This document shows, piece after piece, positions 17,029-26,500 of a stretch of 64,000 bases of DNA. The position numbers were made by a program, and so were the translations under genes. The first letter of the stretch is position 1; every line of letters starts with the position of its first letter. The stretch spans positions 1-64,000 of the forward strand of contig CANOIM010000001.1 in assembly GCA_947566075.1 (NCBI GenBank), in the 5' to 3' direction. The notes under the pieces are model-generated. The model saw nothing but the letters and a program-made list of their open reading frames with translations, was not told where the DNA came from and made no database searches. Origin of the DNA: an uncultured Eggerthellaceae bacterium. Its GTDB lineage: Bacteria; Actinomycetota; Coriobacteriia; Coriobacteriales; Eggerthellaceae.

Positions 17029-18003
17029 ATGAGAAGATACGAAGCAAGCACAGAGGAGGCGGCCATCCGCAGCATGGACGTTGCCTTTCCCTCTTGGGAT
17101 GGGACGAGCACCATCCATGGCATGGTGTGGTTCCCTGAGGGCGAACCGGTGGGGGCGGTGCAGCTGATCCACGGCATGTCGGAGCATATCAGCCGCTATG
17201 ACCCCTTCGCGCGATTCTTGGCCAGCCATGGCTTCGTGGTGGGCGGTCATGACCATATCGGTCATGGTTTGAGCGTGGCATCCCCGGAAGAGCTGGGTCA
17301 CATGCCCACTGAGGGCGGTGCTGACATCCTGGTGGAAGACGTGCATACGATGCGCCAGATCCTGCAGGATGCCTTCCCGGACGTGCCCTGTTTCATCTTC
17401 GGCCATTCCATGGGAAGCTTCACGCTCAGGGTGTATCTGACCCGCTGGGGTGCGGGCCTTGCGGGGGCCATCCTCTGCGGTACGGGCCATAAGCCCTCGG
17501 TAGTCAGCCTGGTGGGCAACCGCATCGCAAAGCTGGGTGCTCTGCTGCGAGGAGAGAAGGCGAAGAGCAACCTGGTGCATGCCATGGCCGATGGCGCATT
17601 CGCCCGCAGCGTGCCGGATGCGCGAACGGAATTCGATTGGATCTCTGCTGACCGGAGCAATGTGGATGAATACATCGCTGATGATCTGAACGGGTTCCCG
17701 TTCACCCTGGGCGGGTACGCTTCCCTCATGGATCTGGTGCATCTGGCGGCCAGCTTGGAACTGGCGAAGCGCATCCCTGATGAGATCCCGCTCCTGTTCG
17801 TATCGGGCGCCAAGGATCCGGTGGGGGACAACGGCCAGGGAGTGCGCGAAGCGGCTCAGCTCATGCGCGAAGCCGGTGCTCAAGATGTGGATGTGATCCT
17901 CTATGACGGCATGCGCCATGAGATCTTGAATGAGACGGAATCACGCGTGGTCTTCGATGACATCCTGGCCTGGATAGAAGCCATCCTCTACGAGCGCCCG
18001 TAG
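17029..18003 (+). CDS. Alpha/beta hydrolase, lysophospholipase/monoacylglycerol-lipase type
   Basis: A 324-residue serine hydrolase of the Hydrolase_4 (S33-like) group. The oxyanion-side motif is VQLIHGMSEHISRY near residue 44, the nucleophile elbow is GHSMGS near 125, the acid is in FVSGAKDPVGDNG and the His in YDGMRHEILNE, giving a complete Ser-Asp-His triad. There is no signal peptide, so it is cytoplasmic and probably acts on lysophospholipids or monoacylglycerol. AAGGAGGAACC precedes the ATG. Neighbours (AgcS, menA) give no pathway hint. Confidence 0.87.
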   Translation: MRRYEASTEEAAIRSMDVAFPSWDGTSTIHGMVWFPEGEPVGAVQLIHGMSEHISRYDPFARFLASHGFVVGGHDHIGHGLSVASPEELGHMPTEGGADILVEDVHTMRQILQDAFPDVPCFIFGHSMGSFTLRVYLTRWGAGLAGAILCGTGHKPSVVSLVGNRIAKLGALLRGEKAKSNLVHAMADGAFARSVPDARTEFDWISADRSNVDEYIADDLNGFPFTLGGYASLMDLVHLAASLELAKRIPDEIPLLFVSGAKDPVGDNGQGVREAAQLMREAGAQDVDVILYDGMRHEILNETESRVVFDDILAWIEAILYERP

Positions 18004-18041
18004 AAGGGGCATGACAGTAGGGTGCAGGGGTAGGCGTAAGC

Positions 18042-19058
18042 CTAGAGCGTCAGGGCGAAGGCGTAGAAGGCCCCAAGGGCCACGTTCACGCTGCACACCT
18101 GGCCCATGGCTGGGATGCGCGTCTTCGGCATGAGGGGGTTGGCCCAAAGGGGTTTGACCAAGGGAACGCAGGCGAAGAGCATGACCATGATCACCCACCA
18201 GCCTCGGCTGAACTGAGCGAACACGATGCAGGTGATGAGCAGCATCCAGAGCACCAGGAGGATGTGGTAGCTGGTCCGTGCTCGTTGGCGTCCGATGAGC
18301 AACGGCAGCGTTCGGCGTCCAGTCCGGATATCCTTTTCGATGTCACAGGTGTTGTTCGTCATCATGATCAGCGCTATGCCAATGGCATAGGGGAGGGACC
18401 AAAGGATCACAAAGCCAGTGAAAAGGCCCTCGGTCAGCACATAGGAGCATGCCACGGGTATGAGGATGCCCATCACGCACCCGCTGACCGCTTCGCCGAT
18501 AGGCAGGTAAGAGATGGGGGTCTTGCCGCCAGAGTACAGGGCAGTGACGATGGCCCCTATCAAAGCGATAGCCAAGGGCACCCAGCCCGCCCGGATGATC
18601 ACGATGACCCCCAGGCTGAATGCGCAGACCAGCATCCCCAGAGCGAAGACGAGCACTGAGCGCGGGTTCACATCGTTGTACACGAGTACCGCATCATCTA
18701 CTGCAACGCTGTCTTCTTCGGAATCAGCACCGTGCTTGAAGTCGAAGTAGTCGTTCAGGGCATTCGCTGTGGATTGCATGAGAACGCAGATGACCAGCAA
18801 CAGAAGGACCAGGGGAGCCTCAAGGGCGCCGGTGGTGCTGTAGGCCATAGCAGCGCTGCCCAGCACCGGCATGACCGCAGCGGGCCAGGTGTGGGGCGCT
18901 GCCAGCTGGAGCATGAGCCGGGGCGTCAGGCGGTCGCGATGTTCGCTGGTCGGGCTTGCATCCGCTTGCCGGGGAGAGCTGATAGCCTGGGCGCGGGCTT
19001 CGCCTGTGATCATGGGCTCCTCAGGGAGCTTCGGCTCTTCCCGCCTCATCGTGTCCAT
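18042..19058 (-). CDS. menA: 1,4-dihydroxy-2-naphthoate prenyltransferase (UbiA family)
   Basis: Attaches the polyprenyl tail to dihydroxynaphthoate in menaquinone synthesis, in the membrane. The 338-residue protein has an N-terminal hydrophilic extension of ~45 residues and then the UbiA fold. The first Asp-rich motif is NDYFDFKHGAD at about 102-112 and the second region is NNTCDIEKDIRTGRRTLP. Several hydrophobic helices surround them. No other men gene is nearby. The ATG at 19058 has GAGGAG close upstream; an ATG three codons later fits the spacing less tightly. Confidence 0.85.
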   Translation of the reverse strand: MDTMRREEPKLPEEPMITGEARAQAISSPRQADASPTSEHRDRLTPRLMLQLAAPHTWPAAVMPVLGSAAMAYSTTGALEAPLVLLLLVICVLMQSTANALNDYFDFKHGADSEEDSVAVDDAVLVYNDVNPRSVLVFALGMLVCAFSLGVIVIIRAGWVPLAIALIGAIVTALYSGGKTPISYLPIGEAVSGCVMGILIPVACSYVLTEGLFTGFVILWSLPYAIGIALIMMTNNTCDIEKDIRTGRRTLPLLIGRQRARTSYHILLVLWMLLITCIVFAQFSRGWWVIMVMLFACVPLVKPLWANPLMPKTRIPAMGQVCSVNVALGAFYAFALTL

Positions 19059-19222
19059 TCTCTCCTCTAGCCTGGGTTCGCGTTCGGACGATTATACCGC
19101 CAGAGCTGATGAGCGGATGGTTACTAAGAAGGCAACGCTTTTGCGTTGCATCGTTCGCGAGAGCTGCCACCTTCCCATGGCTATAATGCGGGTATCGAAC
19201 CTAAAGGACCAAGGAGGAAGCC

Positions 19223-19765
19223 ATGGCCAAGAACATCCTAGTGGTGCATGCCAGCCCACGCGAGGACGGCAATTCCAGCATGCTGGCGGACGAGTTCATG
19301 AAAGGTGCCGAGGCGGCGGGCAACAGGGTGACGCGCGTGAATGTGGGACGCGCGAAGATCAACGGATGCATGGCTTGCGAGTACTGCTTCTCCCATGAGG
19401 GTGCATGCTGTCAGAAGGATGCCATGCAGGAGCTCTACCCCCTGCTGCACGAAGCCGATGTGCTGGTGTACGCCACGCCCATGTACTACTACAACTTCCC
19501 CTCGCAGTTGCGCGCCTTCCAAGACCGGATGTTCTGCGGTATTGCCAAGCCATTCAACATCCCCCAGGTGGCACTGCTGCTCTGCTTCGAAGACAAGGAT
19601 GCATCCACCTGCGAGCCCCTGCTGGATGCCTACCGAGTGGCCACGGCTTACTGCAAGCAGGAATCCATCGGAGAAGTGGTGGTGAACAACGTCTATGAGA
19701 AGGGCGCCATTGCTGGGAACCCCGGTCTGAAGGAGGCCTACGACCTGGGCGCGTCCATCAGCTAG
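19223..19765 (+). CDS. Flavodoxin-fold NAD(P)H-dependent FMN reductase
   Basis: A 180-residue cytoplasmic flavoprotein. The N-terminus ILVVHASPREDGNSSMLAD is the FMN phosphate loop of the NADPH-dependent FMN reductase/iron-sulfur flavoprotein group. A cysteine set, GCMACEYCF...GACCQKD, follows near residues 50-70, and YATPMYYYNFPSQ near 88 completes the flavin site. It resembles the product of 59775-60359. The electron acceptor is unknown. AAGGAGGAAGCC precedes the ATG. Confidence 0.85.
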   Translation: MAKNILVVHASPREDGNSSMLADEFMKGAEAAGNRVTRVNVGRAKINGCMACEYCFSHEGACCQKDAMQELYPLLHEADVLVYATPMYYYNFPSQLRAFQDRMFCGIAKPFNIPQVALLLCFEDKDASTCEPLLDAYRVATAYCKQESIGEVVVNNVYEKGAIAGNPGLKEAYDLGASIS

Positions 19766-19921
19766 GGGTGCCGTAGGCTACAGCGCCGTGCCCGCTACGG
19801 TGGCAGCATAGTGCTTCTGGCTTGACTGCGCTGGTGCCCCCGGCTGCCTTCTTGCTCTTGGAAGGAGCGCAGCCATCATCTGTGATGGGGCAGCTGTTCT
19901 CAGATACGGAAGCCGAAGGAA

Positions 19922-19942
19922 CACGGGGGACGGTCCTTTGTG
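19922..19942 (+). repeat. REP-like imperfect palindrome beside transposase copy 1
   Basis: The 21-nt element starts with CAC, ends with GTG and contains GGAC-G-GTCC. Its core GGGGACGGTCCTT differs by one base from GGGGACGTTCCTT in the ends of the second transposase element at 53085-53121, indicating one REP family. No matching right-hand copy remains after the transposase gene. Confidence 0.55.
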
Positions 19943-19984
19943 CTAGCATTGCCCGGATATCCCTCAGAGAAAGCGAAGCAGATC

Positions 19985-20743
19985 ATGGCAAGGAATGCAC
20001 GAGTCCTATCGAAGAGCGGCATCTATCATGTGGTGATGCAGGGGGTCGACCATCACCGCATCTTCGAAGATGAAGAGGATGACTGCAGGTTCCTGGAGAT
20101 CCTTGCCCAATGCAGGGAGCAAAGCCGGTTCGATATCCTTGCCTATTGCTTGATGGACGATCATATCCATCTGCTCATCAAGACCTACGAAGAACCGCTT
20201 GGCGCCCTGATGAAGAGGGTGACCGTCAGATTCGTGCTTTGGTACAACAAGAAGCACGATCGCGTAGGGCGCCTGTTCCATGACCGGTTCAAGAGCGAAC
20301 CTGTTGATAGCGAGGACTACCTTCTCACGGTGTTCCGCCATATCCTCCAAAACCCTGTGGAGGCGGGCCTTGTGGATGACCCCTGGGCGTATCCGTGGAG
20401 CAGCGCGAAGGAGTATCTGGAAGATGCAGGCATATCTGATACGGGACTGGTCCTCTCCCTGATCCCTCCAGGAGAGCTCAAGCGGTTCTTGCAGCAGGAA
20501 GCCGATGGGATATGCCTTGATATCCCAGCTGCACCTCCCCGAAGGATGACCGACGAGGAAGCAAGGAGCGTGATCGCAGGCATCTGTGGCTCAGCATTAG
20601 TCTCTGACTTCCTGGCGCTTCCTCCCGAGGAACAGCACAGGGCAGTGGTCGAGCTTGCGGGATGCGGAGCTTCCCTGCGTCAGATGAGCCGATTGACCGG
20701 CTTGTCCCTCGGCGTCATCCGTGGGCACTTGAGAAGAGGGTGA
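19985..20743 (+). CDS. REP-associated (Y1/IS200-like) transposase, copy 1, possibly inactive
   Basis: A 252-residue member of the TnpA-REP/RAYT family of HUH single-strand transposases. The metal-binding HUH is DDHIHLLIK, His60 and His62. The helix that should carry the nucleophilic tyrosine reads VFRHILQNPVEAG, with His at 119 where the second copy (53176-53928) has Tyr119 in VRYIHQNPQKAG. It may therefore be catalytically dead. The C-terminus has a helix-turn-helix-like stretch (GASLRQMSRLTGLS). The start at 19985 is the family-like MARNARVLSKSGIYH; the frame is open further upstream. Confidence 0.8.
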   Translation: MARNARVLSKSGIYHVVMQGVDHHRIFEDEEDDCRFLEILAQCREQSRFDILAYCLMDDHIHLLIKTYEEPLGALMKRVTVRFVLWYNKKHDRVGRLFHDRFKSEPVDSEDYLLTVFRHILQNPVEAGLVDDPWAYPWSSAKEYLEDAGISDTGLVLSLIPPGELKRFLQQEADGICLDIPAAPPRRMTDEEARSVIAGICGSALVSDFLALPPEEQHRAVVELAGCGASLRQMSRLTGLSLGVIRGHLRRG

Positions 20744-20750
20744 CAAAGGG

Positions 20751-21731
20751 CTACTCAGGTTCAATGGCAACGGAGAGCGCTTCAGTCTCTTCGGCCCGGG
20801 CCTGGCGTGCCTGGATGAGCGGCTTTGTCAGGAAGGCAGCGTACTTGCACACCACGAAGGTCACCATGACTGCCGCGAAGGCCGTCTCAACAGCGCAGAG
20901 CGCATCCAGCAGGGGCGGCAAACTCATCCCGGCACCTGCAAAGGCCTCCAAGGAGACCGAAAGCGCCATGGCTGTGATGACGAAGGGGAACGTCATGGCG
21001 GCATAGCTGGGGAAGAATCCGTTGCGGATGAATGTGGGCACCTTCGCCAAGACGATGACGAACAGCCCCTGGCCGATGACCAGCAGAGCCGCTATGAACC
21101 CGAGGTTGGGTGAGCTGGTCACCGCTAGATAGCCAACGATGGAAAGGCTGGCAGGGGCGGAGTAGATGCAGAACAGCGGTCGAGCCGGATCAGGCACTGG
21201 ATGCTTCGCATACCGGTAGGTGACCAGGGCGAAGAGCACCGGATAGCAAGCGAATCCCAGCCAGAACAGCAGTTGCCCCAACCACTCCAGTCCGAAGTTC
21301 GGAGAGACCACGGCAGCCACGATGATGCCCACATAGCAGATGAAATAGGTGGGGAACACCTGCTCGAGCTTGAATGCGCGGAAGAACCTGCGCGTGAACC
21401 ACACCATGAGCGAAAGATGGGTTCCTACGGCGCTCACCCAAAGGGCCAGCCCCACCTGGGGGAAAGCAGGGGCGATGTAGCCCGCCAGCTGCATCACGGT
21501 CATGAGCAGCGTTGCGGATACGCTGGCGAAGATGGGATTCTTGAAGTCCTCTTTGATCATCTCAGGGTAGGCCACCACCTTGCAGATGAGCAATGCTGCG
21601 AAGAGCGCCGAAAGGGCTCCGCACAAGGGCCGCGCCACACCGACCACCGGCATGAGCAGATTGCCCAGGGCAGCCAAGCCCAGCGCTACCCCTGCCGTGG
21701 GGATGGGGACGCCCTTGATCAGCTCGTTCAT
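20751..21731 (-). CDS. TDT-family transporter (TehA/SLAC1-like)
   Basis: A 326-residue membrane protein with about ten hydrophobic helices, of the telluride-resistance/dicarboxylate transporter family. Recognisable stretches are PIPTAGVALGLAALGNLL at the N-terminus, ALWVSAVGTHLSLMVWF and IYSAPASLSIVGYLAV. Substrates of this family include anions, dicarboxylates and sulfite; none can be assigned here. It is divergent from the LysR gene with a perfect operator-like dyad between them, so that regulator probably controls it. Confidence 0.8.
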   Translation of the reverse strand: MNELIKGVPIPTAGVALGLAALGNLLMPVVGVARPLCGALSALFAALLICKVVAYPEMIKEDFKNPIFASVSATLLMTVMQLAGYIAPAFPQVGLALWVSAVGTHLSLMVWFTRRFFRAFKLEQVFPTYFICYVGIIVAAVVSPNFGLEWLGQLLFWLGFACYPVLFALVTYRYAKHPVPDPARPLFCIYSAPASLSIVGYLAVTSSPNLGFIAALLVIGQGLFVIVLAKVPTFIRNGFFPSYAAMTFPFVITAMALSVSLEAFAGAGMSLPPLLDALCAVETAFAAVMVTFVVCKYAAFLTKPLIQARQARAEETEALSVAIEPE

Positions 21732-21896
21732 GCGAAACCCTTTCTCTCCGTGCTCTCATCCACGCCGCACCGTTCCGAATGCAGTGCGGTGCAGGACCTT
21801 CAGTGGATGCTCCTGCCACCGCTTGGTGTTGGCATCTCGCAACCAGTGGGTGGGATTATGCACGAGGAGCGACGAAATTTGAACTTATGCTTTTTT

Positions 21897-21927
21897 ATGT
21901 ATCCATAAATCAGTATTATGGATACAT
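21897..21927. promoter_or_regulatory. Perfect 12-bp-arm dyad between TDT and LysR genes
   Basis: ATGTATCCATAA (21897-21908) and TTATGGATACAT (21916-21927) are exact inverted copies around a 7-nt spacer. Position and symmetry fit a LysR-type operator controlling both divergent genes. The dyad covers an upstream in-frame ATG at 21918, arguing that translation of the LysR gene starts later. Confidence 0.75.
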
Positions 21928-21959
21928 CCATGAATGGAAATGCGCAGGAAGGGCGGATC

Positions 21960-22865
21960 ATGCAGGATTTTCGCGTTCAGACGTTCCTCACCGTTTGCCA
22001 GACCATGAACTATACAGCGGCGGCGAAGGAGCTGCACATCACCCAACCGGCCGTGTCTCAGCACATCGCATTCCTGGAGAAGGAATACCAGGTGAAGCTC
22101 TTCAGGTACCACAAGCGCAAACTGGAGCTCACGAAGGCTGGGTATGTCTTGCGCGATGCCCTTTCCACCCGCGCCCATGACGATCTGCTGCTGCATCGCA
22201 AGGTCAAAGCGCTTTGCGATGATACCCGTCAAGACTTGAAGCTGGGAATGACGCTCACGGCGGGGAAGTACATCGCTGCGCGGCCATTGGCCATCTATCT
22301 ATCAGAGCATCCAGAGGTGAGGGTGACGATCCGCTCAGGAGACACTGCAACGTTGCTGGCATTGCTGGGTGCTGGCGCCATCGATTGCGCCTTCGTCGAA
22401 GGCATGTTTGACAGCAACGCCTACGCTTGCGATAGCTTCCGTAGGGAGCGCTTGGTATGCGCGTGCGCTCCTGACCATGCCCTTGGTGGTCATAGGGCTA
22501 CCATGGAAGACCTCCTAGGCCTTCAGCTCTTCGTGCGTGAGGAAGGGTCTGGTACGCGCGCTGTCTTGGAGCATGCGCTTGCCGAGCGCAATCTCTCCCT
22601 GGATGCCTTCGCCGAGGTGTCTGAGGTGGGAAGCCTGGACATCATCAAAGTGCTGGTGGCGGAGGGGCTGGGCATCTCGTTCCTCTATGAAGCGGCCATC
22701 CGTCGGCAAGTGGCAGAGAACACGTTGGGGGTCATCCCTCTCAAAGGCAAGCCCATTGAACATGATATCTCCTTCATCCGTCTGAAGGACAGCGCATTCG
22801 AACGGGAATTCGTGGCCCTTTTCAAGGCTCTGAGCGTTGCCGAATCGTTACTTTCCCCGGTATAA
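21960..22865 (+). CDS. LysR-family transcriptional regulator
   Basis: A 301-residue regulator. The N-terminal winged helix-turn-helix is standard: FLTVCQTMNYTAAAKELHITQPAVSQHIAFLE at about residues 8-38. The remainder is a periplasmic-binding-like effector domain (KLGMTLTAGKYIAARPLA...). The frame is open from an ATG at 21918, but AGGAAGGG sits 7 bp before the ATG at 21960 and the family begins there. It is divergent from the TDT transporter and probably regulates it; the inducer is unknown. Confidence 0.9.
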   Translation: MQDFRVQTFLTVCQTMNYTAAAKELHITQPAVSQHIAFLEKEYQVKLFRYHKRKLELTKAGYVLRDALSTRAHDDLLLHRKVKALCDDTRQDLKLGMTLTAGKYIAARPLAIYLSEHPEVRVTIRSGDTATLLALLGAGAIDCAFVEGMFDSNAYACDSFRRERLVCACAPDHALGGHRATMEDLLGLQLFVREEGSGTRAVLEHALAERNLSLDAFAEVSEVGSLDIIKVLVAEGLGISFLYEAAIRRQVAENTLGVIPLKGKPIEHDISFIRLKDSAFEREFVALFKALSVAESLLSPV

Positions 22866-22866
22866 T
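22837..22866 (+). promoter_or_regulatory. Predicted promoter of the giant surface-protein gene
   Basis: TTGCCG (22837-22842), an 18-bp spacer and a perfect TATAAT (22861-22866) lie about 50 bp before the GTG start at 22916. The -10 box overlaps the LysR stop codon. Confidence 0.6.
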
Positions 22867-22915
22867 AGGCTGATTTCGTCATCTTCTCTGCCTTAAGACA
22901 AGGGGGATAGCCGAA

Positions 22916-23521
22916 GTGCCCACGGAAACGAAGACTGCAACGCGCCCATGGGGGCATATCCTGCTTTCCATTCTGCTTGCGATTGCACTGGTCATGCCAG
23001 CATTCCCGCTCTCAGCGGTGATCCCGGCCTATGCAGCTCCTGCGCCGGAGGCTACGGGGACGGTTGAGGACGCAGCCGATGAAGCGCTGACGGATGACCC
23101 TTCCCTTGCCACCATCCCGCCTGAGCGCATCTCCGCTGTATTGCCCTTAGACGGCAGCACGGTGGATGCCCAAGGCATCATCACTGCCGGTGAGGGTGGC
23201 CCCTTGGCTCCTCAGAAGATAGAGGAGACCTGCGGAAATTGCTTGGATGAGGATGGCACGCTGGTGGCAGAGGAGATCGCGCGCCAGGAAGAAGAGGATA
23301 GGGCAGCGGAAGAGGCTGTGGCTCAGCTGCCTGAGATCACCGAAGAAGACATCGATGCAGCGGTGAAGCGTGATGAAGAGCGGCAACAGGGTGAAGCTAC
23401 GCCTGACCCTTCGCTGTCTGATGAAGACCTCATCGTGCACCAGACGGATGCGGAGCAGCCTGCCAGCCAAGCGCTTCGGGCGAAGAATGCATCTGGGGGG
23501 GGGGTTGTCCTATTCGGGTGA
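22916..23521 (+). CDS. N-terminal fragment of the Zmp-like surface protein (frame broken at a G-run)
   Basis: As sequenced this frame encodes 201 residues and stops 17 bases after a run of ten G. It starts at GTG 22916 with AAGGGGG upstream. Residues ~13-40 form a signal peptide ending in AYA-AP, followed by an acidic, low-complexity propeptide-like region (EEIARQEEEDRAAEEA...). It is not a separate gene: with nine G the frame continues as ASGGGLSYSGETTLKDV straight into the large frame that follows. Either the tract is phase-variable and caught in the OFF state, or the count is a sequencing error. Confidence 0.85.
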   Translation: MPTETKTATRPWGHILLSILLAIALVMPAFPLSAVIPAYAAPAPEATGTVEDAADEALTDDPSLATIPPERISAVLPLDGSTVDAQGIITAGEGGPLAPQKIEETCGNCLDEDGTLVAEEIARQEEEDRAAEEAVAQLPEITEEDIDAAVKRDEERQQGEATPDPSLSDEDLIVHQTDAEQPASQALRAKNASGGGVVLFG

Positions 23522-26500
23522 GACCACCTTGAAGGACGTCCAGTACATGCGCGCGCTGGATGAGGTGGGCGACCTGCGGGAAAGCCTCTATATCGGAGAC
23601 CCTGGCGAGGAGCTCAACACCGCCAACCGGCTGATCTACGTGAAGATGTACCGCATGCCGGCGCTCTACGCGAAGATGGTTGCGGGACGGCGCACCGAAT
23701 CGGGCCAGTACATCCTCACCTTGCTGCTCCCCCAATCCCAGGGTGAAGCGCAGAAGACCGTGGACGTGGTGTACGCCCGCTCCGGCGTCACCGATTCGAG
23801 CTACGCCCATGCCACGTGGAGCAATGCGGTCAACGACGATACCATCTTCTCCTCCCTCAAGGACGTGCCTGGCTACGATGCCGCCAGGAACAACGCCTAC
23901 CTGAACGCTTACAAGCTGGCTCCGTTCGCCTCCTTCGAGGACATCGTGAAGTCTGGCAACGCCATCCCTGCGGGCAGCGCTCTGGCCACCAAGACCATCC
24001 AGGAGCTGTGGCCGGTGCACGAGGAGCAGGGCATGAAGGTGAGCCTGTTCGAGGGCGAGGAAGCCGGTATCGTGCGCAACTTGGTCTATTACACAGATGG
24101 CACTTCGCAGACGTTCGAGCTTGACTATGCGGGCACCCATCAGTTGGCTGCTTCCTACATCATGAAGGACTCGGGCGTGTTGTACCAGCCCGACTTCTGG
24201 GTGTTGGGCGAGGGGGCACAACCCGGTATCGAGCGCATCGCTAGCTTCATTCGCTCCAAGACATGGAACGGCTGGCTAGGCACGTTGGACAAACGGGTTG
24301 CAGTTCATCGCAGTGTCCGCGATCACTTCGACGTGGACATGCACGAGAACGCCGAGCAAGTGGCGGCTAACCTGGTGTCCAATATCGATTCATGGACGGC
24401 CACCGCTTCGGGTGTGCTGGCGTGGAATTCAGTCATCGAAAAGGCCGAGGAAGCCATGCCCACCAGCGCATGGGGTTCCGAGGACATCGAGCTGAAGATG
24501 TTCAACCTGCTGTTCTTGTATACCTACTATGAGCGCTTCTTCAACTTCAATATGGGAGGCAGCGAGGAGGTGGGCTTCCAGAGCAACGCCAATGCGTTCT
24601 TGGTGTTGGCGTTTCGCGGCAGCGTGATCAGGCAGAACTGCTCGCTGGTGAACATGACCTATACCGTGCGAACCAGCAGCATGCTCACCTTCGCATCGGA
24701 GAACAAGTTGTCTTCCACCGTGTTGCGATCGGCGGCATTCCAACCCTTCACCGGTTTCAACGGTGCCGGGCCGTTCGTAGATTTATTGGTGAAGCGTACC
24801 TCCAACTTCACGGATACGGCCAACTGGTTCGCAGCGTATATGGATACCATCGCCTACTATCAGGAATATCGGCCCCCTGATGTGGATGACGGCCCGGATG
24901 TCAGCAAGATGAAGTGGCGCGGATGGGATCAGGCGAGCCGCTCGGTGTTCCAAGACCAACTGCTGCTGTGGCTGACCATGAAGCCGGGGGCGCAGTACTT
25001 CGCATCAACATCTATGCTGATAGCCACCGGCTCTGCCGGCATCTACCTCAATAACGCCGCCGATATGAACGACACGAACCGAGAATGGTTCAAGAAGAAG
25101 ATAGATGCCGTTTTCGTGGGTGCCTCTTGCTACGCCTCTACCACGGCCGGTATCGTGGGAGTGGACAAAGCGAATCAGATATCCATGCTCAATATCGACC
25201 AGAAGTCGTCAAAGCTTGACGGGGGCACCTCGTGGATGGAGCGCGAGAAGCTGTGGGGTAAGAAGCTCTCTGTGGATCCGTACCATAAGGACTTCTCGGA
25301 TGTGGCAGGAATCTATAACAGCTCGGGTCAGGGCGCTGCGGCCATGACCTTGAACATCAGCCTTGAGAAGAAACGCATCTTCTTTTTGTGCTATGCGGCG
25401 CTGAACTGCAGCTGGTCCTACTACTGGTCCCACGAGGTGGCCCATGCTATCGATAACGATGTGTTCTTGGGTGGGGATCGCCGCGGCATCAACAACACCG
25501 AGGATTACACCGACGGCCTTCTGACCCAGAGCCACGGTTCCCTATCACCCGTGCTTAATCTCAGCTTCGACTATGCGAAGTCTGCTGATATCTTGGCCAA
25601 TCTGACCCGTGAGCGCATCTCGTCCAAGGAGAAGCTGGACGATTATTACAACAAGCTCTACACCACGGTGGATGTACTTGATTACGCAGCTCTGCAGGCG
25701 TTTTTGCATCTTGACAAAGATGAGCAGAACGCCGTGGCATCTCAGGTACGCTACGACGGGCAGAACGGCAACAGTGCTCTAGACACCGGTGCTACGGCGA
25801 CCATCCTGCGCTCGCGCAATGACGTGCTTGCGGGCTACGACGGCACGGCTGCCACGGCGCCGTTGAACCTGCAGGCGTTCAACGACGGCAGCAAGAAGTT
25901 CGAAACCGTTGAAGAGGTCTACGACAATCAGATATTCCTGCGACCGGGCATCCCTGAGAGCGGCAGCACTGTATGGCTGTGGGCTAATTATGTATCAGAT
26001 GACCTGCGCGGCGTGTGGTGGCACCCCATCCACTGCAACGGAAATCGACCCGATTCGCGCTCGTTCAAGCTGGAGATGTACCGCATGATGGGCACGACCG
26101 GATTGGACGGTTTCGCCGAGTTCGGGCGCAATGGAGGCGGCGGCGACCTGTACAAGCTGAACAAGATCACCGGAGCTGATTCGTTCAAGGAATGGCAGCT
26201 GGGCAAATGGGCTGCCATCGAAGCCAATAAGGACAACCTCTCCTACTGCGATCTGGATGCTTTGGTGGATAAGTTCGAGGCAGCTCTGAAGACTGATGCC
26301 GGGAAGGGGGATCGCAACCTCACTCAGATGCATGCGCTGCGTGTGCGCATGCTGTACCTCACCAAGCATCTGACCGATGACTTCCGCTATGGGGTATATG
26401 ACAACCAAGCACCCGTGAAGCACATCAAGACGGCTGAGGATCTGATGGCCATCGTGGATGACCCCTTCGGCAACTATGTGCTTGACAACGACGTATGCGT

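Noticed and set aside
22916..23521. Signal-peptide fragment as an independent secreted protein
   Set aside because: It continues perfectly into the next frame if one G is removed from the G-run, so it is the start of the same gene.
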